64,000 bases of DNA, from contig NZ_BSTF01000005.1 of assembly GCF_030269365.1 (NCBI RefSeq), forward strand, positions 62,001-126,000, in the 5' to 3' direction. Shown here piece after piece: positions 33,479 to 41,767 of the stretch; position 1 is the stretch's first letter; every line of letters begins with the position of its first letter. The notes beneath the pieces were generated by a model. It was not told where the DNA came from, did no database searches, and saw only the letters and a program-made list of their open reading frames with translations. A program made the translations under genes and the position numbers. The DNA is from Lentzea sp. NBRC 102530 (GTDB taxonomy: Bacteria > Actinomycetota > Actinomycetes > Mycobacteriales > Pseudonocardiaceae).

Positions 33479-34186
33479 GTCGGCCTCCTCATGCATGTTT
33501 GGTCGGACTTAAGGCTTCGAGTTGTGCTCCAACGCCATACGAGCGGCGTCTGAGAACGAAGTTAGGAGCGCCGCCCATCGCGGCTCTATCACGCACCCGC
33601 CGCGTATCAATCGGTCGCGATGGTGGTGCGGCAGACGCCAAATGAGACAGCTCCACCGCCGAGTACCCGGTCAGCGCGCAGCTGTTACTACGCAGGGTGG
33701 CTGTTAATCACAGGAATTAGGTGCGGTGTACCGCAATGGTTAGATTCGGTTAGCGAACCGAACGAACGTCCTGCGCCGCACGGAGTAGTCCTTTGAGCTG
33801 GCGGGCTGTTTGGCGACACGCCGTACGATCTTTGTGAAGTGATCCTCGGTGCCGGGGAATTCTCGCTTCACGTGCGGGCTGATCTGCCTCGATACCCCGG
33901 CCCTGATCATCTCCAAATGAGATGCCTGTTGAGATCGGTATCATTGTGATGGATTGTGCCGCGATGCACAAGAAGGATCTTGACAGGTTTCGTCGCTGAG
34001 GCTAGTTTCGGAGCGTTCCAGTGTTAGATGTGAGGTTGCTTCATATTCAAGTCCACTCTTGGGTAGATGTCCCGGAAGTGCTTTGTTTCGCAGCTTCTGA
34101 AAATTGATTCACACAAAGGTGAGAACGACCGGGAGCGCGAGGTGCGGGGGCATTGCGGAAAATAGAGGCGCGAGGGGTCGTCCGTC
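33479..34186. other. 0.7-kb AT-richer spacer between two SARP genes
   Basis: Base composition is clearly more AT-rich than the neighbourhood, particularly around 33700-34150. It holds two inverted repeats: TGCGGT-GT-ACCGCA (33722-33735) and TTCGGTT-AGCG-AACCGAA (33745-33762), and a possible 56-codon frame on the minus strand (33740-33910). It must contain the promoters of both the DTPW-SARP transcript (minus) and the second SARP gene (plus). I see no clear SARP heptamer repeats. Confidence 0.7.
33740..33910 (-). CDS. Doubtful 56-residue hypothetical protein
   Basis: ATG 33910 to TAA 33740. The sequence is basic (RRVAKQP, VRRRTFVRFANRI), with roughly 70 percent G/C at third positions while the surrounding DNA is much less GC-rich, which is the only hint of coding. 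GGAG abuts the ATG without spacing. It may be the decayed end of a longer gene or mobile element. The 3' end includes the TTCGGTT inverted repeat. Confidence 0.25.
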   Translation of the reverse strand: MIRAGVSRQISPHVKREFPGTEDHFTKIVRRVAKQPASSKDYSVRRRTFVRFANRI

Positions 34187-37174
34187 ATGAGCACAGCCCC
34201 TGACGAGGAACTGATCTTCAAGCTGCTGGGCCCGATCGAGGTGATCGGCGCCGAGGAGCAGGTGCAGGTGCCGCCGGGACGTCAGCTGACGATCCTGGGC
34301 GCGTTGCTGCTCGAAGCGAACCGCGTCGTCAGCATGGACCAGTTGATCGACCTCGTCTGGGAGCACACCCCGCCGTCGACCGCGCGAGCGCAGATCCAGA
34401 TCTGCGTGTCCGCGCTCCGGCGGGAGTTCTCGAGGGTCGACGTCGACGCGCAGATCGAGACCCGTCAGCCCGGCTACCTGCTGAGAGTCGCCGCTGACAA
34501 GATCGACACCTTCCTCTTCGAACGCCGCGTGGCCGACTCCGACGTCGCCGTCCGGCAAGGCCGCATGGACGAGGCGTCCGCGGTGCTGCGCGCCGCGCTC
34601 GCGCTGTGGCGCGGTCCGGCGCTGGGTGGTGCCGGGGCCACGTTGCAGAACAAGGCGCTGCGCCTCGACGAGAAACGCCTGTCGGTGTTGGAGAACTGCA
34701 TCGACATCGAGTTGTTGCTGGGCCGGCATCACGCTCTTGTGGGTGAATTGCAGAGCATGGTCACCGAACACCCACTGCGCGAACGGCCGCGCGGCCAGCT
34801 CATGCTCGCGCTCTACCGCTCCGGCCGGCAGTCGGAAGCGCTCGACGTTTACCGCGCAGGCCGAGACCTGTTCATCGAGCACCTCGGTCTCGAACCGAGC
34901 GACCAGCTGCGCAAACTCGAGACCGCGATCCTGACCGACGACGAGGTGCTGCGCCTCGACCAGGAGAAGTCCGCTCCGGTCACCGTGCAGAACGTCGTGT
35001 CACCGCACCAGCTCCCGGCCACCATCTCGGACTTCATCGGCCGCCAGGACGTCGTGGCGCGCGCTGAGAGCGTCCTCGCGGGCGAGCACCTGACGATGCC
35101 CGTGGTCAACATCTCGGGCAAGGCGGGCATCGGTAAGAGCGCTCTCGCGGTGCACGTGGCCCATCGCGTCGCGACCGAGACCTATCCGGACGGCCAGCTG
35201 TACTGCGACCTCCGCGGCACCCAGGCCCAACCGGCCACGCCCGCCGAGGTCCTCGGCCGATTCCTGTCCGCGTTGGGCGCCGTGGGCTCGACTCTGCCCG
35301 ACAGCGTCGACGAACGGGCCGACATGTACCGCAGCATGCTCGCCAGCCGGCGCGTGCTGGTCGTCCTCGACGACGCGGGCAGCGAGTCCCAGGTGCACCA
35401 ACTGCTTCCGGGTTCGCCCACGTGCGGTGTCGTCGTCACGAGCCGTACGCGGTTGACGGGTCTTGCCGGATCTCATTTGGTGGACGTCGACTTCATGGAC
35501 TCCGATGACGCCCTGGAGTTGTTGGGGCGCATCATCGGCACGCAACGTCTGCAGAGCGAACCGGTCGCCGCGGCCGCGTTGGTGGACGTCGTGGGAGGGC
35601 TCCCACTGGCGTTGCGGATCATCGGCGCGCGCCTCGCCGCCCGCCCGCACTGGACGCTCGCCTCGATGGTCGGCCGCCTCGCCGACGAGCGGTACCGCCT
35701 CGACGAACTCGTACACGGCGACATGGTCGTGCGCGCCAGCCTCTCGCTGACCTACGACGGCCTGGAGCCGGAGACCTGCCGGGTCATGCGGCTCATGTCG
35801 TTGCTGGAAGCGGAAAGCCTGCCGGTCTGGACGGCCTCGGCGCTGACCGACGACGAGCGCCATCGCGGTTTCGACCTGCTGGAGCGCCTGGTCGACGCGC
35901 AGCTGCTGGACGTCGTCGGCAGCGACGTCACGGGCCTGCCGCGGTACCGCTTCCACGACCTGATCCGCCTGTTCGCCAAGGAACAGCTCGCGGTGCACGA
36001 GGACCCGGCCGTGCAGCTCGCGTCCGTCGAACGCGTCGCCGGTGGCTGGCTCGCCATGGCCGAACAGGCGCACCAGCAGCTCTACGGCGGCGACTTCACC
36101 GTCCTGCACGGCTCCGGGCAACGCTGGCAGCCGAGCGCGCCGTACGTCGAGAAGGTGTTGCAGGACCCGTTGGGCTGGCTGGAAAGCGAACGCCAGAACA
36201 TCTGCGCCGCGGTCCTGCAGGCCGCCGACGCGGGCCTCGACGAGCTGAGCTGGGACCTCGCGATGACGCTCGTGACGTTGTTCGAGACGCGCAGTTACCT
36301 CGACGACTGGCAGCACACCCACGAACGCGCGCTCGACGCCGTGCGCGAGGCGGGCAACCAGCGCGGCACCGCGGCCCTGCTCTGCTCGCTGGGTTCGTTG
36401 CACCACAGCCAGCGCCGCATGGACGCCGCGCGCGCCGCGCTGGAACCGTCGCTGGAGATCTTCACCGAGCTGGACGACGACCACGGCCTGGCGCTCGTCC
36501 GCCGCAACCTCGGGCTGCTGGAGTACAACGAGGGCAGGCCGGAGGTCGCGCTGCGGATCTTCGAGCAGTCGCTCACCGGCTTCAAACGCGTCGGTGACGT
36601 CGTCGGCCAGGCCTACGTCGTCTCCCAGCTCGCGCAGCTGTCGCTGGACCGGGGCGAGCACGAACTGGCCGTCGGCCAGCTGCGGGGCGCGCTCGCGATG
36701 TGCCGGGAGATCTCCAGCCCGCGCGTCGAGGCCCAGGTGCTGTACCGGCTCGGCAACGCGATGCTCGTGCAGGGCCGGTACGAGCAGGCGCAGCAGCTCA
36801 TCACGTCGGTGCTCGGCATGGTGCAGCGCTCCGGTGACACCGTGGGGGAGAGCTACGCGCTGCACCTGCTGGGCCTGATCCACGGTCGCATGCGCATGTT
36901 CGCCGAGGCGGGACGGTTGCTGCGGCGCGCGATCCGGCTGTGCGAGGAGAACCTCGACCGGGTCGGGGCCGCGCGCATCCGCCTCGACCTCGCGCAGCTC
37001 GTGTCGCAGCGGGGTGAGACGTTCCACGCCGTCGCCATCGTGGAGCAGGCGATGATGACGTTCCAGGAGCTCCGGCTCCAGCTGTGGGAGGGCAAGGCGC
37101 TGGCGGTGCTCGAGAAGATCACCGCCGAGAACCCGCTGCCGGCCGTCGCCGCGGCCAACGGCGGCACCCGGTAG
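34187..37174 (+). CDS. AfsR-like SARP regulator with NB-ARC ATPase and TPR repeats
   Basis: 995 residues from ATG 34187 (GAGGGG upstream). Winged-helix DNA-binding domain 10-105, BTAD 110-255, then an NB-ARC ATPase with P-loop ISGKAGIGKSALA near 310, RVLVVLDDAGSE (Walker B), GGLPLALRIIGARL (GLPL motif) and FHDLIRLFAKEQ; tetratricopeptide repeats fill about 640-960. This is the layout of S. coelicolor AfsR, a global activator of secondary metabolism that is phosphorylated by Ser/Thr kinases. No afsS-like gene or kinase adjoins it. It is divergent from the DTPW/SARP transcript. Confidence 0.93.
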   Translation: MSTAPDEELIFKLLGPIEVIGAEEQVQVPPGRQLTILGALLLEANRVVSMDQLIDLVWEHTPPSTARAQIQICVSALRREFSRVDVDAQIETRQPGYLLRVAADKIDTFLFERRVADSDVAVRQGRMDEASAVLRAALALWRGPALGGAGATLQNKALRLDEKRLSVLENCIDIELLLGRHHALVGELQSMVTEHPLRERPRGQLMLALYRSGRQSEALDVYRAGRDLFIEHLGLEPSDQLRKLETAILTDDEVLRLDQEKSAPVTVQNVVSPHQLPATISDFIGRQDVVARAESVLAGEHLTMPVVNISGKAGIGKSALAVHVAHRVATETYPDGQLYCDLRGTQAQPATPAEVLGRFLSALGAVGSTLPDSVDERADMYRSMLASRRVLVVLDDAGSESQVHQLLPGSPTCGVVVTSRTRLTGLAGSHLVDVDFMDSDDALELLGRIIGTQRLQSEPVAAAALVDVVGGLPLALRIIGARLAARPHWTLASMVGRLADERYRLDELVHGDMVVRASLSLTYDGLEPETCRVMRLMSLLEAESLPVWTASALTDDERHRGFDLLERLVDAQLLDVVGSDVTGLPRYRFHDLIRLFAKEQLAVHEDPAVQLASVERVAGGWLAMAEQAHQQLYGGDFTVLHGSGQRWQPSAPYVEKVLQDPLGWLESERQNICAAVLQAADAGLDELSWDLAMTLVTLFETRSYLDDWQHTHERALDAVREAGNQRGTAALLCSLGSLHHSQRRMDAARAALEPSLEIFTELDDDHGLALVRRNLGLLEYNEGRPEVALRIFEQSLTGFKRVGDVVGQAYVVSQLAQLSLDRGEHELAVGQLRGALAMCREISSPRVEAQVLYRLGNAMLVQGRYEQAQQLITSVLGMVQRSGDTVGESYALHLLGLIHGRMRMFAEAGRLLRRAIRLCEENLDRVGAARIRLDLAQLVSQRGETFHAVAIVEQAMMTFQELRLQLWEGKALAVLEKITAENPLPAVAAANGGTR

Positions 37175-37334
37175 GAGCGTCCGGCACGGATGTGGGATCG
37201 CGCTGCCGCGTGACCTGAACGCACACTGGACGGATTTTGAGTCCGCTGCCTCCGCCGAACGCACCTGCGCGCGTCGTGCGGGTGAGCGGGCCGCGCGGTG
37301 CGAACGCCCTGGCCCGCGTCGAAAGAGACCCGTT

Positions 37335-37359
37335 GCGCCGCCGTCACCGACGGCGGCGC
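37335..37359. terminator. Terminator between convergent genes
   Basis: GCGCCGCCGTC-ACC-GACGGCGGCGC, a perfect 11-bp stem. It lies ten bases beyond the stop of the minus-strand gene at 37370 and 160 bp beyond the AfsR-like gene; it likely serves the former. Confidence 0.7.
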
Positions 37360-37369
37360 CCGGTAGGCG

Positions 37370-38380
37370 TCAGGAGGTCGGCGTCAGCGAGTCGGCCATC
37401 TTCTGCAGGTCCGACTCCTTGGGCAGCGGCGGGGTGGCGCCGCCACCGCCGCCCTCCAGGTCGCCGTTCACGATCAGCACGTGCAGCTTGTTGCTGCCGT
37501 TGAGGACCACGACCTTCACCATGCCCTTGCTGGCCAGGCACTTGTTGCCGGTCTGGGTGATGGTGGCGTCGACCTGCACGCCCTCGACGACGACCTTCTT
37601 GCCGTCCTTCTGGGTGTGCTGGATCTTCACCGGCTTGGGCTCGGTGGTCGTGACCTTCGGGTCGACGCCCGAGGAGTAGAACTGCGCGGCGACGGCCTTG
37701 GTGAAGTCGGTGGCGGTCTTGTTGATGTCGCTCTTGGGCAGCAGCGTGCCGCCGTTGGTGCCCTTGGTGAACTGCTTGCCCTCGCAGGTGTAGTCGCCGT
37801 AGGTGGTGATGCCCGACAGCGAGATGCCCTCGAAGCCGTCCACCGGGATCTTGGCGTCAGCGATGACGTCCCAGTTCTTCGGGACGACGTAGTTGTAGCC
37901 GAGCGCCGTCTCGATGCACTGCTGGCCCTCGTTCTTCGGGCACGGGCTGTCGGCCGGCTGCGAGGTGGCGCTGGTCGGGGTGGACGACTCCGGTGCCGCC
38001 GTGGTGCCGCCTCCGCTGCGGGACAGCGCGAACCAGGTGATGCCGCCGCCGAGCAGCACGACGAGGACGACCGCGCCGACCACGAGCCACAGCGTCTTCT
38101 TGCCCTTGTTCGGAGGCTCGTCGTCGAAGCCGCCGTACACGCCCAGGCCGCCGTACCCGCCGTAGCCCTGCTGGGGGAAGCCGCCCTGCTGCGGGAAACC
38201 ACCGGTCTGCGGGTAGCCGCCGGTCTGGTAACCGCCGCTCGGGTAGTCGCCCTGCTGCTGACCGCCGGTCTGGTAGCCGCCGGTCTGGTAGCCACCGCTT
38301 TGATGGTCACCCTGTTGCTGCTGGCCCCAGCCCTGCTGGTCGTTCCAGCCGCCCTGTCCGCCGCCACCTGGGTAAGTCAC
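37370..38380 (-). CDS. Membrane-anchored protein with Gly/Tyr/Gln-rich cytoplasmic repeats
   Basis: 336 residues from GTG 38380 (TTG 38386 possible). Residues 1-90 are low complexity, built from GGYQTGG- and GGFPQQ-type repeats; one membrane helix at about 97-118 (LWLVVGAVVLVVLLGGGITWF) follows KGKK; then a Thr/Ser/Pro linker and an extracellular domain with Cys pairs (SPCPKNEGQQC, DYTCEG, NKCLASKG). This architecture is common among actinobacterial surface proteins of unknown function. It is divergent from the permease gene behind a double operator. Confidence 0.8.
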   Translation of the reverse strand: MTYPGGGGQGGWNDQQGWGQQQQGDHQSGGYQTGGYQTGGQQQGDYPSGGYQTGGYPQTGGFPQQGGFPQQGYGGYGGLGVYGGFDDEPPNKGKKTLWLVVGAVVLVVLLGGGITWFALSRSGGGTTAAPESSTPTSATSQPADSPCPKNEGQQCIETALGYNYVVPKNWDVIADAKIPVDGFEGISLSGITTYGDYTCEGKQFTKGTNGGTLLPKSDINKTATDFTKAVAAQFYSSGVDPKVTTTEPKPVKIQHTQKDGKKVVVEGVQVDATITQTGNKCLASKGMVKVVVLNGSNKLHVLIVNGDLEGGGGGATPPLPKESDLQKMADSLTPTS

Positions 38381-38417
38381 GGGCAAACGGTACCTGGTGG
38401 GTCTGACAGGAGCTTAA

Positions 38418-38432
38418 TTCATCAAGCGTTGA
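38418..38432. promoter_or_regulatory. Operator copy A (TTCATCAAGCGTTGA)
   Basis: A 15-mer containing the dyad TCAA-GCG-TTGA. It reappears in inverted orientation at 38470-38484, with centres 52 bp apart (about five helical turns), in the shared promoter region of the divergent genes at 38380 and 38497. Typical TetR- or MarR-type operator form. Confidence 0.65.
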
Positions 38433-38469
38433 CTTCCGTCGCATCGCGGGCGTACGGTCCTCGTTAAAT

Positions 38470-38484
38470 TCAACGCTTGATGAA
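38470..38484. promoter_or_regulatory. Operator copy B (TCAACGCTTGATGAA)
   Basis: Exact reverse complement of copy A. It lies 12 bp before the permease ATG, overlapping the probable promoter or leader, so binding would block transcription of the plus-strand gene. No regulator gene adjoins; it must be encoded elsewhere. Confidence 0.65.
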
Positions 38485-38496
38485 CTAGGGAGGCAG

Positions 38497-39456
38497 ATGA
38501 TGCGCACCGCGCTGGTCACCGCCGTCGCAGGCGCGGTGGTGGCTTTTCTCCTGGGACTGCTGACGTTCGGCGTGCAGGCGACCGCGCACCCGCACGACGT
38601 CCCGCTCGCCGTGGTGGCGCCTCCGCCGATCGCGGACCGCGTCGCACGGGCCGATTCGCCCGAGGTGCGGCTCAGGGTCGTGGACTCGACCGAGGCCGCG
38701 ACGCTGCTGCGGGACAAGGAGGTCTACGGCGTGCTGGAGATCGTGCCGGGGCAGGCGACGATCCGGCTCAACCCCGCCGTCAACCCGTCCGGCACGCAGG
38801 TGGCGCAGCAGGTGCTGACCGGCGTGGCCCAGGGCGCCGGGCTGCCGGTGAAGGTCGAGGCTCCGGCCGTGTCCGCCGCCGAACGCACCGCGCCGCTCGC
38901 CGCGTCCGCGCTGCTGTGGGTCGGTGGCATGGTCGCCGGGCTGCTCTTCGTGGTGCTGAGGGGCAGGCGCCTGCGGTGGCTGTCGGCGCTCACCGCGGCC
39001 GTGCTGGTCACGGGCTCGACCGTCGGGTTGCTGGCGTGGTGGGGCGTCACGTTCGACGCGGACGCGCTCGCGTTCATGCTCGCCGTCGCGGCGTCGTTCG
39101 CGCTGCTGCAGGCCGGGCTCTTCCAGCTCCTCGGCATCCGCGCGATGGGCGTCCTCGGCCTGCTCTACCTGATGGCGCCGGCCGTCGCGGGCCAGGTGCC
39201 CGAGCTGCTCAACCCCGCCTACCGGGCGGTCCTGTGGTCGTGGACGCCGTTCCGGTTCTCCACGGAGGGGCTGCGCAGCCTCATGTACGGCGGGTCCGTC
39301 GGCGCCGAGTGGTGGGTGTTCGGCGGCATCGCGCTCGTCGGCGTCGTGCTGTTAGCCGCGAAGAAAGCTCAGCCGGACCGTGCGGACGGGGTTGTCGACG
39401 TTGGTGTCGACCAGGCACACGGACTGCCACGTGCCGAGCGTCAGCACACCGCCTAG
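38497..39456 (+). CDS. Integral membrane protein, ABC-2/YhgE-like layout
   Basis: 319 residues from ATG 38497 (ATG 38500 also; GGGAGGC upstream). One N-terminal helix, an extracytoplasmic domain of about 110 residues (ending near AAERTAPLA), then five helices, the topology of ABC-2-type or YhgE/Pip-like permeases, here without an ATPase neighbour. The motif LNPAYRAVLWSWTPFRFSTEGLRSL before the last helix is typical of that family. The last 34 residues are antisense to the YjbQ gene, so the original end was probably just after VVLLAAKK. Regulated by the double operator. Confidence 0.78.
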   Translation: MMRTALVTAVAGAVVAFLLGLLTFGVQATAHPHDVPLAVVAPPPIADRVARADSPEVRLRVVDSTEAATLLRDKEVYGVLEIVPGQATIRLNPAVNPSGTQVAQQVLTGVAQGAGLPVKVEAPAVSAAERTAPLAASALLWVGGMVAGLLFVVLRGRRLRWLSALTAAVLVTGSTVGLLAWWGVTFDADALAFMLAVAASFALLQAGLFQLLGIRAMGVLGLLYLMAPAVAGQVPELLNPAYRAVLWSWTPFRFSTEGLRSLMYGGSVGAEWWVFGGIALVGVVLLAAKKAQPDRADGVVDVGVDQAHGLPRAERQHTA

Positions 39457-39759
39457 CACCGGGATCGTCGCGTAAGGCGGCACGAGCGCGGGCATCACGT
39501 GGTCACGACCGTGACCGGGGGTGCCGTGCCTGTGCCGCCACTTCACGTCGCGGGGCAGGATCCGTTCCAGCGCGGTCAGCAGGTCGTCGTCGCTGCCCGC
39601 GCCCGTCTCGATGACGGCGACACCCGCCGTCGCGTGCGGAACCCACACGTGCAGCAGGCCGTCGCCGTCCTCGCTCTCGAGGAACCGCTGGCAGTCCCGG
39701 GTCAGGTCGTGGACGACTTCGTCGGAACCGGTGCGGATCTGGATCTCCTCGCTGCGCAT
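39352..39759 (-). CDS. YjbQ/UPF0047 family protein
   Basis: 135 residues from ATG 39759. Signature HVWVPHATAGVAVIE, HGRDHVMPALVPP and GTWQSVCLVD. Some members show weak thiamine-phosphate synthase activity in vitro; the cellular role is unclear. The start lies 4 bp after the stop of the upstream acetyltransferase, so the two form an operon. Its 3' end overlaps the permease gene by 105 bp. Confidence 0.92.
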   Translation of the reverse strand: MRSEEIQIRTGSDEVVHDLTRDCQRFLESEDGDGLLHVWVPHATAGVAVIETGAGSDDDLLTALERILPRDVKWRHRHGTPGHGRDHVMPALVPPYATIPVLGGVLTLGTWQSVCLVDTNVDNPVRTVRLSFLRG

Positions 39760-39763
39760 GACC

Positions 39764-40321
39764 TCAGATCTTACGAACGACCCTGGCGGGGTTGCCGACC
39801 GCGAGCACGTGATCAGGCAGATCACGCGTCACGACACTGCCCGCGCCCACGACCGTGTTGTGACCGACCGTCACACCGGGACACACGATCACGCCACCGC
39901 CGAACCACACCTTGTCGCCGATGACGATCGGTGCGGTCGTCTCCCACCCCTCGATCCGTGCGTCGTGGTCCTCGACGGGGTGCAACGCGGTCAGCAACTG
40001 CACGTTGGGGCCCATCATCACGTGGTCGCCGATGGTCACCGGCCCGCAGTCGAGGATGACGCCGCCGTAGTTCATGAAGCTGTTCGCACCGACCCGCGTG
40101 TTGTAGCCGTACTCGATCTGCAGGCGCTGCATGAACGTCGTGTTCTCGCCGATCTCCGCCACGAACCCCTGGAGGATCGCGTACATCCCGTCGAGGTCCT
40201 CGGGGTCGTGCGCGTTGAACCGGGCCATCTCGCGCCAGCCGCGGCGCCGGTCCGCGTCGAGCTCGGGGTCAGCCGGGAGGTAGCGCTCGCCGTTGATCAT
40301 CTTCTCGCGGTTGGTTCCCAT
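39764..40321 (-). CDS. Sugar O-acetyltransferase (LacA/Maa/NodL type)
   Basis: 185 residues from ATG 40321. N-terminal helix MINGERYLPADPEL is the Maa domain; the rest is a left-handed beta helix of hexapeptide repeats (VTIGDHVMMGPNV, IVIGDKVWFGGGVIVCPGVTVG) ending GNPARVVRKI. The catalytic His is in LLTALHPVED. Acetyl-CoA-dependent acetylation of maltose, galactosides or related sugars. First gene of a two-gene operon, divergent from the glycosyltransferase. Confidence 0.95.
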   Translation of the reverse strand: MGTNREKMINGERYLPADPELDADRRRGWREMARFNAHDPEDLDGMYAILQGFVAEIGENTTFMQRLQIEYGYNTRVGANSFMNYGGVILDCGPVTIGDHVMMGPNVQLLTALHPVEDHDARIEGWETTAPIVIGDKVWFGGGVIVCPGVTVGHNTVVGAGSVVTRDLPDHVLAVGNPARVVRKI

Positions 40322-40343
40322 AGCGCTTCAGTATCGTCACGGC

Positions 40344-41291
40344 ATGCGCGTGCTCTTCGCCAGCATGGCCACGGTCGGCCACACGTTCCCGATGATCCCG
40401 TTGGCTCTCGCACTGCGCGATGCAGGCCATGAGGTGCACTTCGCCGTGGGCGACGACCTGCACGCAGAGCTGGACCGGTTGGGGTTGAAGCCTTTCCGGC
40501 CCGGCATGGTGTTCGGTGAGATCTACGCCGAGGACATCGCGCCCGAGCTCGAACGGGTGCTGCCGGACCTGGTGATCAGCGGCTGGGCGGTGCCGAAGGT
40601 GTTCCGGGAGGCGCGGCGGCGGGCGTTTCCCGTGCTGTGGCACGGGTTCGGGCGCATGTTCGCGGACGGCATCGGGCTCGCGCGGCCCTCTGCCGGACGG
40701 CACCTCGACATCTGCCCGCCGTCGTTGCAGGACAAGGACTTCAAGCAGGAACGTCTGCTGCTGCGGCCCGTCGCGCATGAGATGCCCGGTGAGTTGCCCC
40801 GGCGCACGCACGAGAAGCTCGTCTACCTCACGCTCGGGAGCGTGTTCGGCACGCGGGACGCCTTGTTGCCGGCCATCGCGGGGCTCGCCCGGCTGGACGC
40901 GCAGATCGTCGTCGCGGCGCCCAGGGCAGCGCTCACGCACGTGCCGTCGAACGTGACGGTGCACCAGTGGGTGCCGCAGGTCGAGGTGATCAGGCAGGCG
41001 GACCTGGTCGTGCATCACGGCGGTAGCGGCACGATGCTCGCGGCACTGGCCGAGGGGGTTCCTCAGGTCGTGTTGCCACAGGGGGCGGATCAGACCGGCA
41101 ACGCTCATGCGCTCGTGACGTCAGGTGCGGCGGTGTGGCCTGACTCGGCGAGTGCCGACGCGATCGCGGAGAGCGCACGGCTGGTGCTCGGCACCGGACG
41201 GTACGGCGAAGCCGCAGTGCAGGTGGCGGAGGAGATACGTCACATGCCGTCGCCGGAGGAAGTTGCGGACAGGCTGGCGGAGGTTGTGTAA
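40344..41291 (+). CDS. GT1 (MGT/EryCIII-like) glycosyltransferase, short form
   Basis: 315 residues from ATG 40344, 23 bp from the divergent acetyltransferase. N-terminal GTVGHTFP-like acceptor motif (ATVGHTFPMIPLALAL) and C-terminal nucleotide-sugar site (HHGGSGTMLAALAEGVPQVVLPQGADQ) are intact. The usual length is about 390; the acceptor domain between residues 60 and 130 is reduced. It would transfer a sugar from a TDP/UDP donor to a small molecule, often an antibiotic aglycone; the target is unknown. Confidence 0.85.
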   Translation: MRVLFASMATVGHTFPMIPLALALRDAGHEVHFAVGDDLHAELDRLGLKPFRPGMVFGEIYAEDIAPELERVLPDLVISGWAVPKVFREARRRAFPVLWHGFGRMFADGIGLARPSAGRHLDICPPSLQDKDFKQERLLLRPVAHEMPGELPRRTHEKLVYLTLGSVFGTRDALLPAIAGLARLDAQIVVAAPRAALTHVPSNVTVHQWVPQVEVIRQADLVVHHGGSGTMLAALAEGVPQVVLPQGADQTGNAHALVTSGAAVWPDSASADAIAESARLVLGTGRYGEAAVQVAEEIRHMPSPEEVADRLAEVV

Positions 41292-41302
41292 CACTGTTTT
41301 TT

Positions 41303-41767
41303 ATGAAGGCAAGCCGCCTGCGCTTCGGGATGAACCTGTGGCCGCCGTTCCTGTTCGCCGGTATCCGCGTCGAGGAGATCTCGGCGGACTACCGGTATGC
41401 GCGCGTGCGGATGCGTCTGCGTCCGTGGAACCGCAACTTCTTCGGCACCCACTTCGGCGGATCGCTGTTCGCGATGACCGACCCGTTCTGGGTGTTGCTG
41501 CTGTTCAACCAGCTCCGCGGCGAGCACGTCGTGTGGGACCAGGCCGGTGAGATCGAGTTCGTCGCGCCCGGCCGCGGCACGGTGCGCGCCGAGTTCCGGC
41601 TGACCGACGAGCACGTCGCGCAGGTCCTCGAGCAGACCAGCGGTGGCGCGAAGGCGTTGATCTGGTTCGAGACCGACGTCGTCGGGCAGGATGGGGCCGT
41701 GATCGCACGGGTGAAGAAGCAGGTCTACGCGCGGCGCAAGCGCGACAAGCAGCTCGCGCATGCGTGA
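41303..41767 (+). CDS. DUF4442 hotdog-fold protein (putative thioesterase)
   Basis: 154 residues from ATG 41303, 11 bp after the glycosyltransferase. NFFGTHFGGSLFAMTDP is the hotdog helix with the family Asn-His pattern, and FVAPGRGTVRAEFRL is the central strand. DUF4442 proteins resemble acyl-CoA/acyl-ACP thioesterases. The stop overlaps the next start by 8 bp, so the three genes 40344-42713 probably form an operon. Confidence 0.88.
   Translation: MKASRLRFGMNLWPPFLFAGIRVEEISADYRYARVRMRLRPWNRNFFGTHFGGSLFAMTDPFWVLLLFNQLRGEHVVWDQAGEIEFVAPGRGTVRAEFRLTDEHVAQVLEQTSGGAKALIWFETDVVGQDGAVIARVKKQVYARRKRDKQLAHA

Noticed and set aside
33750..33971. 73-codon minus-strand frame in the SARP spacer
   Set aside because: It conflicts with the neighbouring 56-codon frame, has no ribosome site and a random-looking composition.
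35000..37264. 754-codon minus-strand frame opposite the AfsR-like gene
   Set aside because: Antisense of a well-supported regulator; no ribosome site or domain.
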